64,000 bases of DNA, from assembly GCA_947445035.1 (NCBI GenBank), contig CANFCK010000001.1, forward strand, positions 238,044-302,043. Reading direction: 5' to 3'. The DNA comes from Deltaproteobacteria bacterium (lineage in GTDB: Bacteria > Myxococcota_A > UBA796 > SXON01). Within the stretch, counting starts at the first letter, position 1. Each line of letters starts with the position of its first letter. The translations under genes were made by a program, and so were the position numbers. The notes below the pieces were generated by a model, which saw nothing but the letters and a program-made list of their open reading frames with translations, made no database searches and had not been told where the DNA came from. Shown here one piece after another: positions 36,596 through 46,743 of this stretch.

Positions 36596-37153
36596 CTAGT
36601 TCGAAGAGAAGGGAGGGCGCAGGCCGAAGAGGCGCCAGGGAAAGAAAAGGGGGACTTCGCGGCGGTAACTGTCGTACTCCGCGCCGAAGATCGCGATGAG
36701 CTGGGGTTCCTGGAGCCACACTTTTTCCAGCAGCGAGCCGGTCAGCAGCACGGGCGCGAGGATGGCCACGAAGGTCAGCGAGTTGAGGGCCACGCCCACA
36801 GCGAGGAAGCCGAGCAGCTTTCCGATCACGGAGGGGTTGCGGCTATACGCGTAGATGCCAGAGCGAACGAGATGAATCGTGCGGCCGGCCGTGGGCGACG
36901 GGCTCCCCTTTCCTTCGAAGACCAGCTCCGCATAGGTCACGCCGACGAACGCGAGACCGGCGGCGAGCAACCCCCCCGCGATCCAGTAGTTGGCCGGCGT
37001 GGGCAGGATACCCCTCTCGAATCCCAGGCGTGCATCGAGCCACATGGCCAAACACGCGATCAGGAAGGTGAGCGGAAAAAGCACGGGGATGTACACCTTG
37101 CTCACCATGAGCAGGATTTGGGGGGTGAGCACAACGCGGAAGAGTCGGACCAT
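36596..37153 (-). CDS. Isoprenylcysteine carboxyl methyltransferase-like membrane protein
   Basis: This 185-residue protein has about four membrane segments (for example IPVLFPLTFLIACLAMWL and VIGKLLGFLAVGVALNSL). The C-terminal SAM-binding motifs of the ICMT/PEMT family are present: HLVRSGIYAYSRNPSVIG and EPQLIAIFGAEYDSYRREVP. Bacterial members methylate lipids, quinones or other membrane substrates using SAM. It is first in a three-gene operon with a B12-radical SAM enzyme and a TPR protein, a combination that suggests two-step methylation or remodelling of a membrane metabolite. Its -10 region overlaps that of the divergent lipoprotein gene. Confidence 0.75.
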   Translation of the reverse strand: MVRLFRVVLTPQILLMVSKVYIPVLFPLTFLIACLAMWLDARLGFERGILPTPANYWIAGGLLAAGLAFVGVTYAELVFEGKGSPSPTAGRTIHLVRSGIYAYSRNPSVIGKLLGFLAVGVALNSLTFVAILAPVLLTGSLLEKVWLQEPQLIAIFGAEYDSYRREVPLFFPWRLFGLRPPFSSN

Positions 37154-37162
37154 GCCACCCGC

Positions 37163-37169
37163 TATACTA
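37163..37169. promoter_or_regulatory. Symmetric bidirectional -10 element (TATACTA)
   Basis: On the plus strand TATACT (37163-37168) ends 8 nt before ATG 37177. On the minus strand TAGTAT (complement of 37164-37169) ends 10 nt before ATG 37153. The two hexamers overlap by five bases, so one AT-rich core could serve both divergent genes. Confidence 0.5.
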
Positions 37170-37176
37170 CCGAACG

Positions 37177-37992
37177 ATGCGCCCGTTGTTTGTAATGGTC
37201 GCCACGCTCCTGACGTTGACGGTCACAGCGTGTGGAGAGGATCCCATCCTCAAGCGAGCCCGTGAGCAATCTGGGGCCGCCGCTACCGCGGCGTCCGCGG
37301 CTCCGCCGCCGCCCGGCGGCGCGCCGCCGGGTTCCACCCCTGAAGCGCCGCCCGCTGCTGGCGCGCAGACACCGGGCGCTCCTGGCGCGCAGGCGCCCGG
37401 CGTTCCCGGTGAGGCCGGCGCCACGCCTCCGGCGGACCCCTCGGTGCCGCCGCCGGGGGGCGCGATCGGGGTGCCCGGGAGTGCGAATCCGTCGCAGGCG
37501 GCGGGCAAGCCGGGCGTTCCTGAGCAGCCGAAGGCGGCGCCGGAGGGGTCGCCGGGCGGGGGCCGCCCGGGGATTCCGGGCGTGGGCGCGCCAAGCGGCA
37601 ATGGCGGCGCGGTCGCCGCGCCGCCGCCCCCATCTGGGCCGACGGTGACCGTCTCCGGCGTCATCGTCTACGCCGGGTGGAAGGCCGGTGAGGTCCGCAT
37701 CGACGGCTTCGACGGCGATCACTCCCGGCACAGCACCCAGCCGGGGGTGGTGGCGTCGACGCGAATCGACCGCCCGGGTCCGTTCACGCTCACCGTCGCG
37801 CAGCAGCTCGGAAAGCTGTACATCGAGGCGGTCGTCGACGAAGACAAGGACGGGCGACCCGGCCCGCTCGACCCACAAGGCGCCGCCGATCGTTACCCGG
37901 TGACCGTGGCGGCCAAAGACGTCGTGGGCCTGACGATCACGCTGGCCAAGCGCGAGCCGCCGCCCGGCGGGGGAAAGGGGAAGGACTTCTGA
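37177..37992 (+). CDS. Lipoprotein with long Pro/Gly linker and beta domain
   Basis: This 271-residue lipoprotein has lipobox TLTVTAC (Cys19), then about 120 residues rich in Pro, Gly and Ala (a flexible spacer). A C-terminal beta-strand domain follows: TVTVSGVIVYAGWKAGEVRI, DGFDGDHSR, GPFTLTVAQQLGKLYIEAVV and DEDKDGRPGPLDPQGAADRY. This domain resembles the repeats of the lipoprotein at 41905-43476 (FQD.D.DGP..DDP). The spacer would let the domain cross peptidoglycan or reach the surface. Function is unknown. It has no SD and likely uses the shared bidirectional promoter. Confidence 0.6.
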   Translation: MRPLFVMVATLLTLTVTACGEDPILKRAREQSGAAATAASAAPPPPGGAPPGSTPEAPPAAGAQTPGAPGAQAPGVPGEAGATPPADPSVPPPGGAIGVPGSANPSQAAGKPGVPEQPKAAPEGSPGGGRPGIPGVGAPSGNGGAVAAPPPPSGPTVTVSGVIVYAGWKAGEVRIDGFDGDHSRHSTQPGVVASTRIDRPGPFTLTVAQQLGKLYIEAVVDEDKDGRPGPLDPQGAADRYPVTVAAKDVVGLTITLAKREPPPGGGKGKDF

Positions 37993-38475
37993 GCGGTGGG
38001 GGCGATCAGGTAGGGCGTGGCGCCCTCGCGGTGACGCTGAACCGGCTGGCTCGGGCACCCGTGGACGCGGGCGACCTGCGAGCTGGGCGGCCACGCGCCG
38101 GACCTGTACCACCTCGGCGCCCTTGCCGCGGAGCGTCGGACCCGCCGCGAAGGCCTCCGCCGTGAGCGCCACGAGGCGCGCGGGGCTGAGCGCGCGCAGC
38201 TCAACGTTGTTCGCCGGGAGCAGCGGCGCGGCGGGATCGTCCGGAAGGCCGCGGTGTCCACACTGACGGAGGCAGTAGGACACCATGGGTTGCACGTGTT
38301 TTCGCGTGGTCACCGGTTGGACGAACGCAGGCGCGAACGCTGCGGAGCTCCGGCCGTTCAACACCCGGGTCAGCGCACCCTGCGTCGCGGCGGGCCGCCC
38401 AGGCGCCAGCATCAGCACCAGGTGGACGTGATCGTCGACCACCGCGAAGAGCACGATGGAATCGCCCGCGACCAT
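37993..38475 (-). pseudogene. HUH (Y1-type) transposase-like gene, probably frameshifted
   Basis: From ATG 38475 the minus strand encodes VLFAVVDDHVHLVLMLAPGR, containing the HxH metal motif of REP-associated tyrosine transposase-like proteins, then HVQPMVSYCLRQCGHRGLP and RLVALTAEAFAAGP, ending VVQVRRVAAQLAG. After about 38095 family-like sequence (ARVHGCPSQPVQRHREGATP) continues in another frame, indicating a frameshift. The N-terminal strand that normally precedes the HxH motif is also short. It is probably an inactivated single-copy relative; no terminal repeats are visible. Confidence 0.45.
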
Positions 38476-38832
38476 CGTGAGTTAACGCACAACGCACCGC
38501 CGACTTTCATCGCCAGGAAAGGCAGGTTGCCGAGCACGATTGGTCCAATTGATGGATATGATTTCCATGGCGGAGGCGGGTAGGCGCCCCGTCGGCTGGT
38601 GACAAGTGGCGGTGGCGATGAAAGGTGCGATTTTCGGCGGCGGCGCCGCTCTGCGGGGGAGCCACCGCCCGGATCGAGTCGATTCTCGCCTCAGAGGCGG
38701 GTCTACCCGGAGAATCGACTCGGTCGCCGCGGCGGGAGCGACCGCCTCCCGTGCGCCCGTGCCACGACCGCCGCCTCCCTCTTCCCGCCCCCGCCGCCGC
38801 CCCAACCCGCCCAAGTGCTACACTCCCGCCGG
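38476..38832. other. Intergenic region without a recognisable gene
   Basis: About 350 bp between the transposase remnant and the sugar aminotransferase-fold gene. It holds a short AT-rich patch (about 38538-38575) in an otherwise very GC-rich context and, at its end, an extended -10-like element. No frame here resembles a protein family. Confidence 0.5.
38816..38824 (+). promoter_or_regulatory. Putative extended -10 (TGCTACACT)
   Basis: TG-C-TACACT ends 8 nt before ATG 38833 and no SD intervenes, consistent with leaderless expression of the deoxysugar operon. Confidence 0.4.
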
Positions 38833-40047
38833 ATGACTCGTCGGGAGCAGATCGCCGCGCTGGTGCGGGAGGAGATGGCGGGGTTGCCTCTGGAAGAGGC
38901 GGACGCTGCCGATGGCCACCCGTTGGTGCTCGCGCCCTACGGCGCGGAGGAGGTGCTGGGCGCGCTCGACTCGCTGTTGAGCACGCGCGTGACGATGGGC
39001 GAAAAAGTGCGCGCCTTCGAGGCTGAATGGTCCGCCTTTTGCGGCGGGGCCCACGGCGTCATGGTCAACAGCGGTAGCTCGGCGGTGCTTTTGATGCTGG
39101 CCGCGATGGTCGAGCTGGGGCGGCTTCAGCCTGGCGATGAGGTCCTTTGTCCCGCGGTGACGTGGTCGACCTCGCTTTTCCCCATTGCGCAGTGCGGGCT
39201 GGTGCCCGTCATGGTTGACGTCGACCCCACCACGCTCTGCATCGACCCCGCGTCCGCGCGCGCCGCGCGAACCGGCAAGACACGCGCCGTGCTCGCGGTC
39301 CACCTCCTCGGACAGGCCGCCGCCGTCGATGCCTTCGACGATCTCCTGGTGCTGGAGGACGCGTGTGGTGCGCATGGCGCCGTCTACCAGGGCCGGCGCG
39401 TGGGGGGGCTTGGCGTCGCTTCGGCGTTCAGCTTCTTCTTCAGCCACCACATCTCCACGATCGAAGGGGGGATGGTCGTCACGGGCGATGCCGAGTTGGC
39501 CGACGCCCTGCGGTCCTTGCGCGCGCACGGCTGGGTGCGCGAGCGGGCCGACAAGGCCGAGTGGGCTGCCCGCTGCCCCGAGATCGACCCGCGCTTTTTG
39601 TTCGTGTGCGCCGGCTACAACCTGCGCCCCACCGAGCTCGCCGGCGCCTTCGGACTCGTCCAGGCGCGCCGGCTGCCTGCCTGGTTGGCGCGGCGGCGGC
39701 AGAACCACGCCGACTGGTGCCGTGAACTCCAGGGCCTCGTCACCGTCTTCCCAGAAGCCGCCGGCACTGAGCACGCGGGCTTCGCCTTCCCGATGCTCTG
39801 TGAGGGCGACCGTGCCTCGCTCATGGCGCACCTCGAACGAAACCGCATCGAGACGCGCCCCATTTCGGGGAGCAACCTGGCTCGCCAGCCCGCATTCGAG
39901 CGGGTGCCGGGCGCGCGCGCGCCGGTGCCGCTGCCGGTGGCCGATCAGGTACACGAGCAGGGGCTCTTCGTCGGCAATCACCACGCATTCGGACGCGCCC
40001 ACGGCGCCCGGCTGCGCGAGGTCATCACTTCCTGGAGGACACCATGA
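38833..40047 (+). CDS. DegT/DnrJ-fold sugar enzyme with His in place of catalytic Lys (ColD-like)
   Basis: This 404-residue PLP-fold protein of the DegT/DnrJ/EryC1 family has [31 protein letters not shown] and [13 protein letters not shown]. The active-site segment is [20 protein letters not shown]: the Lys that forms the internal aldimine is replaced by His205. In this family His marks 3-dehydratases such as GDP-4-keto-6-deoxymannose 3-dehydratase (ColD) or the CDP-sugar enzyme RfbH, rather than aminotransferases. Length is near ColD. An Fcl/ColC-like gene two positions downstream supports a GDP-3,6-dideoxyhexose (colitose-type) pathway for LPS or capsule. Its stop overlaps the next ATG (ATGA). 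The substrate is inferred. Confidence 0.75.
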   Translation: MTRREQIAALVREEMAGLPLEEADAADGHPLVLAPYGAEEVLGALDSLLSTRVTMGEKVRAFEAEWSAFCGGAHGVMVNSGSSAVLLMLAAMVELGRLQPGDEVLCPAVTWSTSLFPIAQCGLVPVMVDVDPTTLCIDPASARAARTGKTRAVLAVHLLGQAAAVDAFDDLLVLEDACGAHGAVYQGRRVGGLGVASAFSFFFSHHISTIEGGMVVTGDAELADALRSLRAHGWVRERADKAEWAARCPEIDPRFLFVCAGYNLRPTELAGAFGLVQARRLPAWLARRRQNHADWCRELQGLVTVFPEAAGTEHAGFAFPMLCEGDRASLMAHLERNRIETRPISGSNLARQPAFERVPGARAPVPLPVADQVHEQGLFVGNHHAFGRAHGARLREVITSWRTP

Positions 40048-40970
40048 AAATCGTCGTGACCGGAGGCGCCGGCTACGTCGGCAGCGTCCTGGTGCCGCAC
40101 CTGCTCAGCCTTGGGCATCGCGTGCACGTGGTGGACATCCTGAAGTTCGGCGTCGAGCCGATCCTCGGCTGCTTCATCCATCCAAACTTCAGCTTCCGGC
40201 ACGGTGACGTGCTGGACGTGCCTGCGCTCAAGGTCGAGCTGGCCGACGCCGATGCAGTGGTCCATCTCGCTGCGGTGGTCGGCTACCCGGCGTGCAAGAA
40301 GTGGCCAGACGAGGCTCGGAAGACCAACCTCGACGGCACGCGGGCCGTGCTCGACCACCTCAGGCCGGAGGCTCGGTTCATCAACTTCTCGACGGGCAGC
40401 AACTACGGCGAAGTGCTCGGCATCTGCGACGAAGAGACGCCGCTCAACCCGCTTTCGCTCTACGGCGAGACCAAGACCGCTGCCGAACAGATGGCCATGT
40501 CGCGACCGAACAGCGTCGCGCTCCGCTTCGCGACCGCGTTCGGCCTCTCACCGCGGCTGCGCCTGGACCTGATGATCAACGACTTCGCCTACCAGGCGTT
40601 GGTCAACCGCTATCTTTTGGTGTACGAACGCCACTTCCGGCGCACGTTCATCCACGTGCACGACATGGCGCGGGTGGTGCCGCACCTGCTGGACCACTGG
40701 GACCGCGCCAAGGACCGCGTACTCAACGTCGGCCACGAGTCGATGAACTTCACCAAGGAGGACATCACGCTGCTCCTCCAGAAGAAGACGAACTTTCATC
40801 TGTACTTTGCCGACGTTGGCAGCGACGAGGACAAGCGGGATTACGAGGTGAGCTACGCGAGGATCCGCGAGCTCGGCTTCCACACCTCGATCGACATCGA
40901 TCGGGGGCTCAACGAGCTGATCGGGGGCCTCTCCCACGTGCGCATCCGCAACCCGTACAGCAACGTGTGA
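40044..40970 (+). CDS. NAD-dependent epimerase/dehydratase (extended SDR)
   Basis: This 308-residue Rossmann enzyme has cofactor motif VVTGGAGYVGSVLVPHLL and the SDR active site Tyr-x-x-x-Lys as LYGETKTAAEQ, with a Ser/Thr in FINFSTGSNYGE. The NADH-binding Asp follows beta-2 (VVDILKFG). Extended SDRs of this kind epimerise or dehydrate nucleotide sugars. It overlaps the ColD-like gene by 4 nt and precedes an Fcl-like gene, so it acts on the same sugar nucleotide series, but which step it performs cannot be told. The C-terminal about 80 residues are longer and more basic than in simple 4-epimerases. Confidence 0.75.
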   Translation: MKIVVTGGAGYVGSVLVPHLLSLGHRVHVVDILKFGVEPILGCFIHPNFSFRHGDVLDVPALKVELADADAVVHLAAVVGYPACKKWPDEARKTNLDGTRAVLDHLRPEARFINFSTGSNYGEVLGICDEETPLNPLSLYGETKTAAEQMAMSRPNSVALRFATAFGLSPRLRLDLMINDFAYQALVNRYLLVYERHFRRTFIHVHDMARVVPHLLDHWDRAKDRVLNVGHESMNFTKEDITLLLQKKTNFHLYFADVGSDEDKRDYEVSYARIRELGFHTSIDIDRGLNELIGGLSHVRIRNPYSNV

Positions 40971-40972
40971 AC

Positions 40973-41923
40973 ATGCACGCGGCCTGGACCGAGACCCTGT
41001 CCCTCGACGGAGCCCGGGTGCTCCTCACCGGCGGACACGGGTTCCTCGGAAAGCACGTCGCCGTCGCGCTTTCGGAGGCGCGCGCCGTGACGATTCCTGT
41101 CGGTCGGGGGGACGCCGATCTGTGCGATCCTGCTGCCGTCGCCCGACTCTTTGCTCAGCAAAAACCCGACCTCGTGGTGCACGCGGCGGCCGTCGGCGGC
41201 GGCATCGGCTGGATGAAGGCGCACCCCGCCAGCGCGCTCTCCGGAAACCTGCTCGCCAACACCAACGTACTCGAGGCCGCCTGTCGATCCGGGGTCCGGC
41301 GCTTGCTCGGCGTCTCGTCGGCGTGCGCGTACGCCCGCGACGCCGCCCAGCCGATGTCCGAGGCCCACATCTACGAAGGCGAGCCCGAGCCGACCAACGG
41401 CCCTTACGGCCACGCCAAACGAATGCTGATGCGGCATGGCGCAGCGCTCGCACAGGAGTTTGGCTTCGACAGCGTCTTCGTCGTGCCTACCAACCTCTAC
41501 GGGCCCGGCGAGTCCTTTGATCCTGTGCGCTCCCACGTCGTCGGCGGGCTGGTGCGTCGTTTGGAGCTGGCCCGCCGAGGCGGCGACGCGACCGTCGCTT
41601 GTTGGGGCAGCGGCCTGGCGACACGTGACCTGCTCTACGTGAAAGACGCCGCCGCACTCATCGTGCGGGCGCTTGCGTCGGGTGGGGGGCCTGAGCCGGT
41701 CAACCTGGGCAGCAGCATTGAGCGCACGATCGCGGAGATCGCCGCGACCACCGCGGCCGCCTGCGGCTACCGAGGCGCCATCACCTGGGATACGAGCAAG
41801 CCGGACGGAATGCCGAGGAAACAGCTCGATGACCGGCTTGCGCGCACCCGTTTGGGTGCCTACGCCCTCACGAGCCTCAACGACGGTCTGGCGGAGACAG
41901 TGGCGTGCTTCCGCTGCTGCTGA
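40973..41923 (+). CDS. GDP-L-fucose synthase/ColC-like epimerase-reductase
   Basis: ATG 40973, 2 nt after the previous stop, gives 316 residues; longer frames upstream lie inside the preceding gene. Motifs are VLLTGGHGFLGKHVAVAL (NADPH), VVHAAAVGGGIGWMKAHPA, VSSACAYARD, YGHAKRM (Tyr-x-x-x-Lys), and VPTNLYGPGESFDPVRSHVV, which is typical of Fcl/WcaG. GDP-fucose synthase performs 3,5-epimerisation and 4-reduction; the ColC relative does the equivalent after ColD dehydration. The pairing with a ColD-like gene favours the latter here. gmd and mannose activation genes are not in the window. Confidence 0.8.
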   Translation: MHAAWTETLSLDGARVLLTGGHGFLGKHVAVALSEARAVTIPVGRGDADLCDPAAVARLFAQQKPDLVVHAAAVGGGIGWMKAHPASALSGNLLANTNVLEAACRSGVRRLLGVSSACAYARDAAQPMSEAHIYEGEPEPTNGPYGHAKRMLMRHGAALAQEFGFDSVFVVPTNLYGPGESFDPVRSHVVGGLVRRLELARRGGDATVACWGSGLATRDLLYVKDAAALIVRALASGGGPEPVNLGSSIERTIAEIAATTAAACGYRGAITWDTSKPDGMPRKQLDDRLARTRLGAYALTSLNDGLAETVACFRCC

Positions 41924-43476
41924 CCATCGCCTGCATGGAGCGGGTGACCGACCGGGCCATCCCGCTCGATCCTCGCTTTTACGAGGGTGGCAGCGACGCC
42001 GACAACCCTGGAGCCGGCTCCGGTCAGCTCGGCGTGCCGTGGGCCAACGAAGCCGGCGAAAAGGTCGAGCTCAGCTTCGCGATCACCGGACATGAACCGG
42101 GAACCGTACAGCTCGACGTGGTCGTGGAAGATGCCGCGGCGCCCGGAGGACTCAAGCGGCTGGGCCGGGTCGAGGGCACCGAGTCGCCGCTGATGTTGTC
42201 GGTGCCGACGTCCGTGAGCGCCTTCACCGCCGAGGTTTTCCAGGATGTCACTCAGGACGGGCCCTCCGACGACGATCCGTACGCCACGCTGAAGGTCGAC
42301 CTCAACGCCCTTCCCGAGGGGCCGATTCCGGTGGTGCTGGTGGTCGGCGCCCGCCCAGTCCCCACCGGTGGGGGCCCCGAGGGCGGCGGGGGCGGGGGCA
42401 TGGCCGAGCCGTGGGCGGGCTATTCGGGTGAAACCGTCACCTTCAACGCGGTGATCCTGAGCGATGACGAAGGCGCGATTCAGGTTGACTTCGCCGAGAT
42501 CGACGCGGCGTCCCCGGGCGGCCAGAAGCGGGTCGGCCAACTGCGGCTCCCCATCGTCGGTGCTGTCTCGGTGGAGGTGCCCAAATCCTTGGAAAAGTTT
42601 CGCATCGAGGCCTTCCAGGATCGGGATGGGGACGGCCCCCTGGGGGATGACCCGTATGCGGAGCTGACGACGATCGTGGCGAGCATCGGCGCCACCCCCG
42701 TCACGCTGCAACTGGTCGTCGGGAGCCGCGGGCAAGCCGGGAGCGGGGGCGCCGGCGAAGGCGCCGGGCCGGTCGGTCCTGGGGGCGGGCCGCAGGCGCC
42801 GTGGGAGGGCATGTCAGGGCCGACGGTCACCTTCGCGGCCGACATCGTGGTGGCGACCCCGGGAGAGATCCAGATCGACGTGAACCAGGCGGACCCCACC
42901 GCGCCAGGCGGCCAAAAGCGGGTGGGACAGGTGCGCCTGATGGGCGCCGGCCCCGTCAGCTTCCCGGTGCCGACAAGCGTGAGTTCCTTCAGCATCTTGG
43001 CCTTCCAGGATCTCGACCACAACGGCCCCGGCGGCGACGAACCCTCTGCGGAGCTGACGGTAGCGGCTGCCGACGTCCAGACCCGCGCCAAGCTGACCCT
43101 CGTCGCCGGCGGCCGCAGGCAACCGGGCTCGCCGAGCACACCCGGGCCTCCGCCCTCCGAAGGCGTCCCGGCCATCCCCTCGGGGCCGTCCGTCGAGCTC
43201 AGCGGGGCGGTCCGGGCCACGGCAAAACAGAAGGTCGTCATCGACATCTTCCAGGCCGGCGCCTCTGGCGGATCCGCGCGCAAACACCTCTACAAGACCG
43301 AGACGAACTCGCCCAGTTGGGAGCTGCGGGTACCGACCAGGCTCGGCGCCATCGAGATCGAAGCCTATCAAGATGCCGCTGGCGACGGCCCCAAGGGCGA
43401 CGTCGTGACGCGCTACGCTGGGTCAGTGGTCGTGAGTGAGAGCGACCTCAAGGGCTTGGATCTCGCATTGCCATGA
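41905..43476 (+). CDS. Lipoprotein with four tandem beta-domain repeats
   Basis: GTG 41905 lies 19 nt inside the end of the Fcl-like gene and starts MLPLLLTIAC, a minimal lipobox (Cys10). The 523-residue protein consists of four repeats of about 100 residues coded near 42055-42360, 42415-42735, 42810-43110 and 43190-43470, joined by Gly/Pro-rich linkers. Each repeat has a strand pattern ending in a loop like GGQKRVGQ(L/V)RL, SVEVPKSLEKFRIEAFQD and DGDGPLGDDPYAEL. The Asp-rich loop could bind calcium. The same domain occurs singly in the lipoprotein at 37177. I do not recognise a named family. Coupling to deoxysugar genes may be positional only. Confidence 0.65.
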   Translation: MLPLLLTIACMERVTDRAIPLDPRFYEGGSDADNPGAGSGQLGVPWANEAGEKVELSFAITGHEPGTVQLDVVVEDAAAPGGLKRLGRVEGTESPLMLSVPTSVSAFTAEVFQDVTQDGPSDDDPYATLKVDLNALPEGPIPVVLVVGARPVPTGGGPEGGGGGGMAEPWAGYSGETVTFNAVILSDDEGAIQVDFAEIDAASPGGQKRVGQLRLPIVGAVSVEVPKSLEKFRIEAFQDRDGDGPLGDDPYAELTTIVASIGATPVTLQLVVGSRGQAGSGGAGEGAGPVGPGGGPQAPWEGMSGPTVTFAADIVVATPGEIQIDVNQADPTAPGGQKRVGQVRLMGAGPVSFPVPTSVSSFSILAFQDLDHNGPGGDEPSAELTVAAADVQTRAKLTLVAGGRRQPGSPSTPGPPPSEGVPAIPSGPSVELSGAVRATAKQKVVIDIFQAGASGGSARKHLYKTETNSPSWELRVPTRLGAIEIEAYQDAAGDGPKGDVVTRYAGSVVVSESDLKGLDLALP

Positions 43477-43516
43477 GCCTCCACGTTATGATTGCTCTCC
43501 TCCTGTGGAAGTCCCG

Positions 43517-45054
43517 ATGACGCTGCTCGCTCTCGCGCTCTTCGCCTCCCCTGCGCTCGCGGTGCCACCTGCCGCACTGGGAGAAGTCACCCTCACCGAG
43601 GTGCTGGCCGAGCCCATCTCCGTGCCCGACTACTACGGCGACTGGTTCGAGATCTACAACAACTCGGGCCATCTTTTGGACCTAAACGGGCTGGTCGTCA
43701 CCTCTGAGGACTCCACCCTCACGCTGCCGTCGTCACCGCCGATCACCCTGGAAGCCGGCGCGTACTTCGTCTTTGGCGCCAGCGACAACACCGCGCTCAA
43801 CGGCGGCGTGCCCGTGGACTACTCCTGGGCCGAGGTCACCACCCACTCGTTCAACATGAGGCTCGCCGATGACCACTTGACCATCTCCTACGACGGCGTC
43901 CTCCTGGATGAGGTGGATTGGGACTCGACATGGGGTTGGCAAGCCGCGGCGAACTCGGGGCACCAGAGCCAACCCAACGCCAGCGACAACGAGTGGGCCA
44001 ATGGCCTGTCGCTGAACTGGTGCGCGTCGACCACCATCGTCTCGGGCTCGATCAAGGGCACCCCCGGCGAAGAGAACGAGCAGTGTGGGGACGAGTACAA
44101 CGTCGACAACGACGGCGACGGCTACGCCGAATTCCAGGGCGATTGCGATGACGAGCATGCCGACATTCACCCCGATGCCGTCGATGGGGTAGAGCCGCCA
44201 AACGGGTCACCAGATGACGACGCCGATTGCGACGGCGTTCGCGACGACGGCATCACCGACGACGACGGCGACGGCTGGACCGAGGTCGATGGCGACTGCA
44301 ACGACGACGACGCCGGCACGTACCCTGGCGCTGTGGAAAGCCTCGACGGGCAAGACAACGACTGCGACGGTTGCGATGACGACGTCGATTTCGATCGCGA
44401 CGGCTGGACGGACTGCAAGGAGCCGTGCGACAGCGATAGGGACGGCGATATCGACGCCGATGACGGCCTCTGCTACGACTGCAAGGAAGCGACCGACGGC
44501 GCCACGCAAGAGGTGATCGACCAGTGCGCAGGCTTCAACCCCGACGCGACCGACGCCCCCTACGACGGGCTCGACCAGGACTGCGACGGCTTCGACGAAT
44601 GCGACGTCGACGCCGACGGGTACAAAGCTACCTCGGTCGCCGGCCCGGGTTGCGATGGTGTGGACTGCAACGACAGCGACCCCGCCGTCCACCCCGGCGC
44701 CCCGGAGGACAATTCCAACGGACTCGACGACGACTGCGACGGCGTGGTCGACCTGCCCGACAGCGACGGCGACGGGTTCGCAGGCGAAGACGGCGACTGC
44801 ATGGACCTCGACCCGGAGTTGCACCCGGCGTCGCAAGTGGCACTGAGCGCGCAGGTGCACCCCGGCGCCACGGAGGCCTGCTTCGATCAGGTGGACAACG
44901 ATTGCGACGGGTTCATCGACAACCTCGAAGCCTGCTCGCAGGCAGCGGCGACGGCGCGTGCGCGCGGCGGCGGGCTGTGCGGAGTCGTGGAGGGCGGAGC
45001 CGGCGCACTTCTGGTCGTCGCCGGCATGTTTGCCTTGCGGCGGCGGCGGTCGTC

Positions 45055-45058
<4 letters not shown>
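43517..45058 (+). CDS. Lamin-tail / MopE-repeat surface protein with sorting tail
   Basis: From ATG 43517 (GGAAG site 6 nt upstream) the 513-residue product starts with signal MTLLALALFASPALA. Residues about 20-165 form a lamin-tail (LTD) Ig-like domain: GEVTLTEVLAEPISVPDYYG, DWFEIYNNSG and DEVDWDSTWGW. Residues about 190-490 carry MopE-type repeats (for example DCDDEHADIHPDA, DGQDNDCDG, DCNDSDPAVHPGAPE). The C-terminus is GGGLCG, a hydrophobic stretch and RRRR, matching the tail of the protein at 6864. It is likely an exported, metal-binding surface adhesin-like protein. Its stop overlaps the start of the OmpA gene (ATGA). Confidence 0.75.
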
Positions 45059-46734
<1,676 letters not shown>

Positions 46735-46743
46735 GCACCGCGG

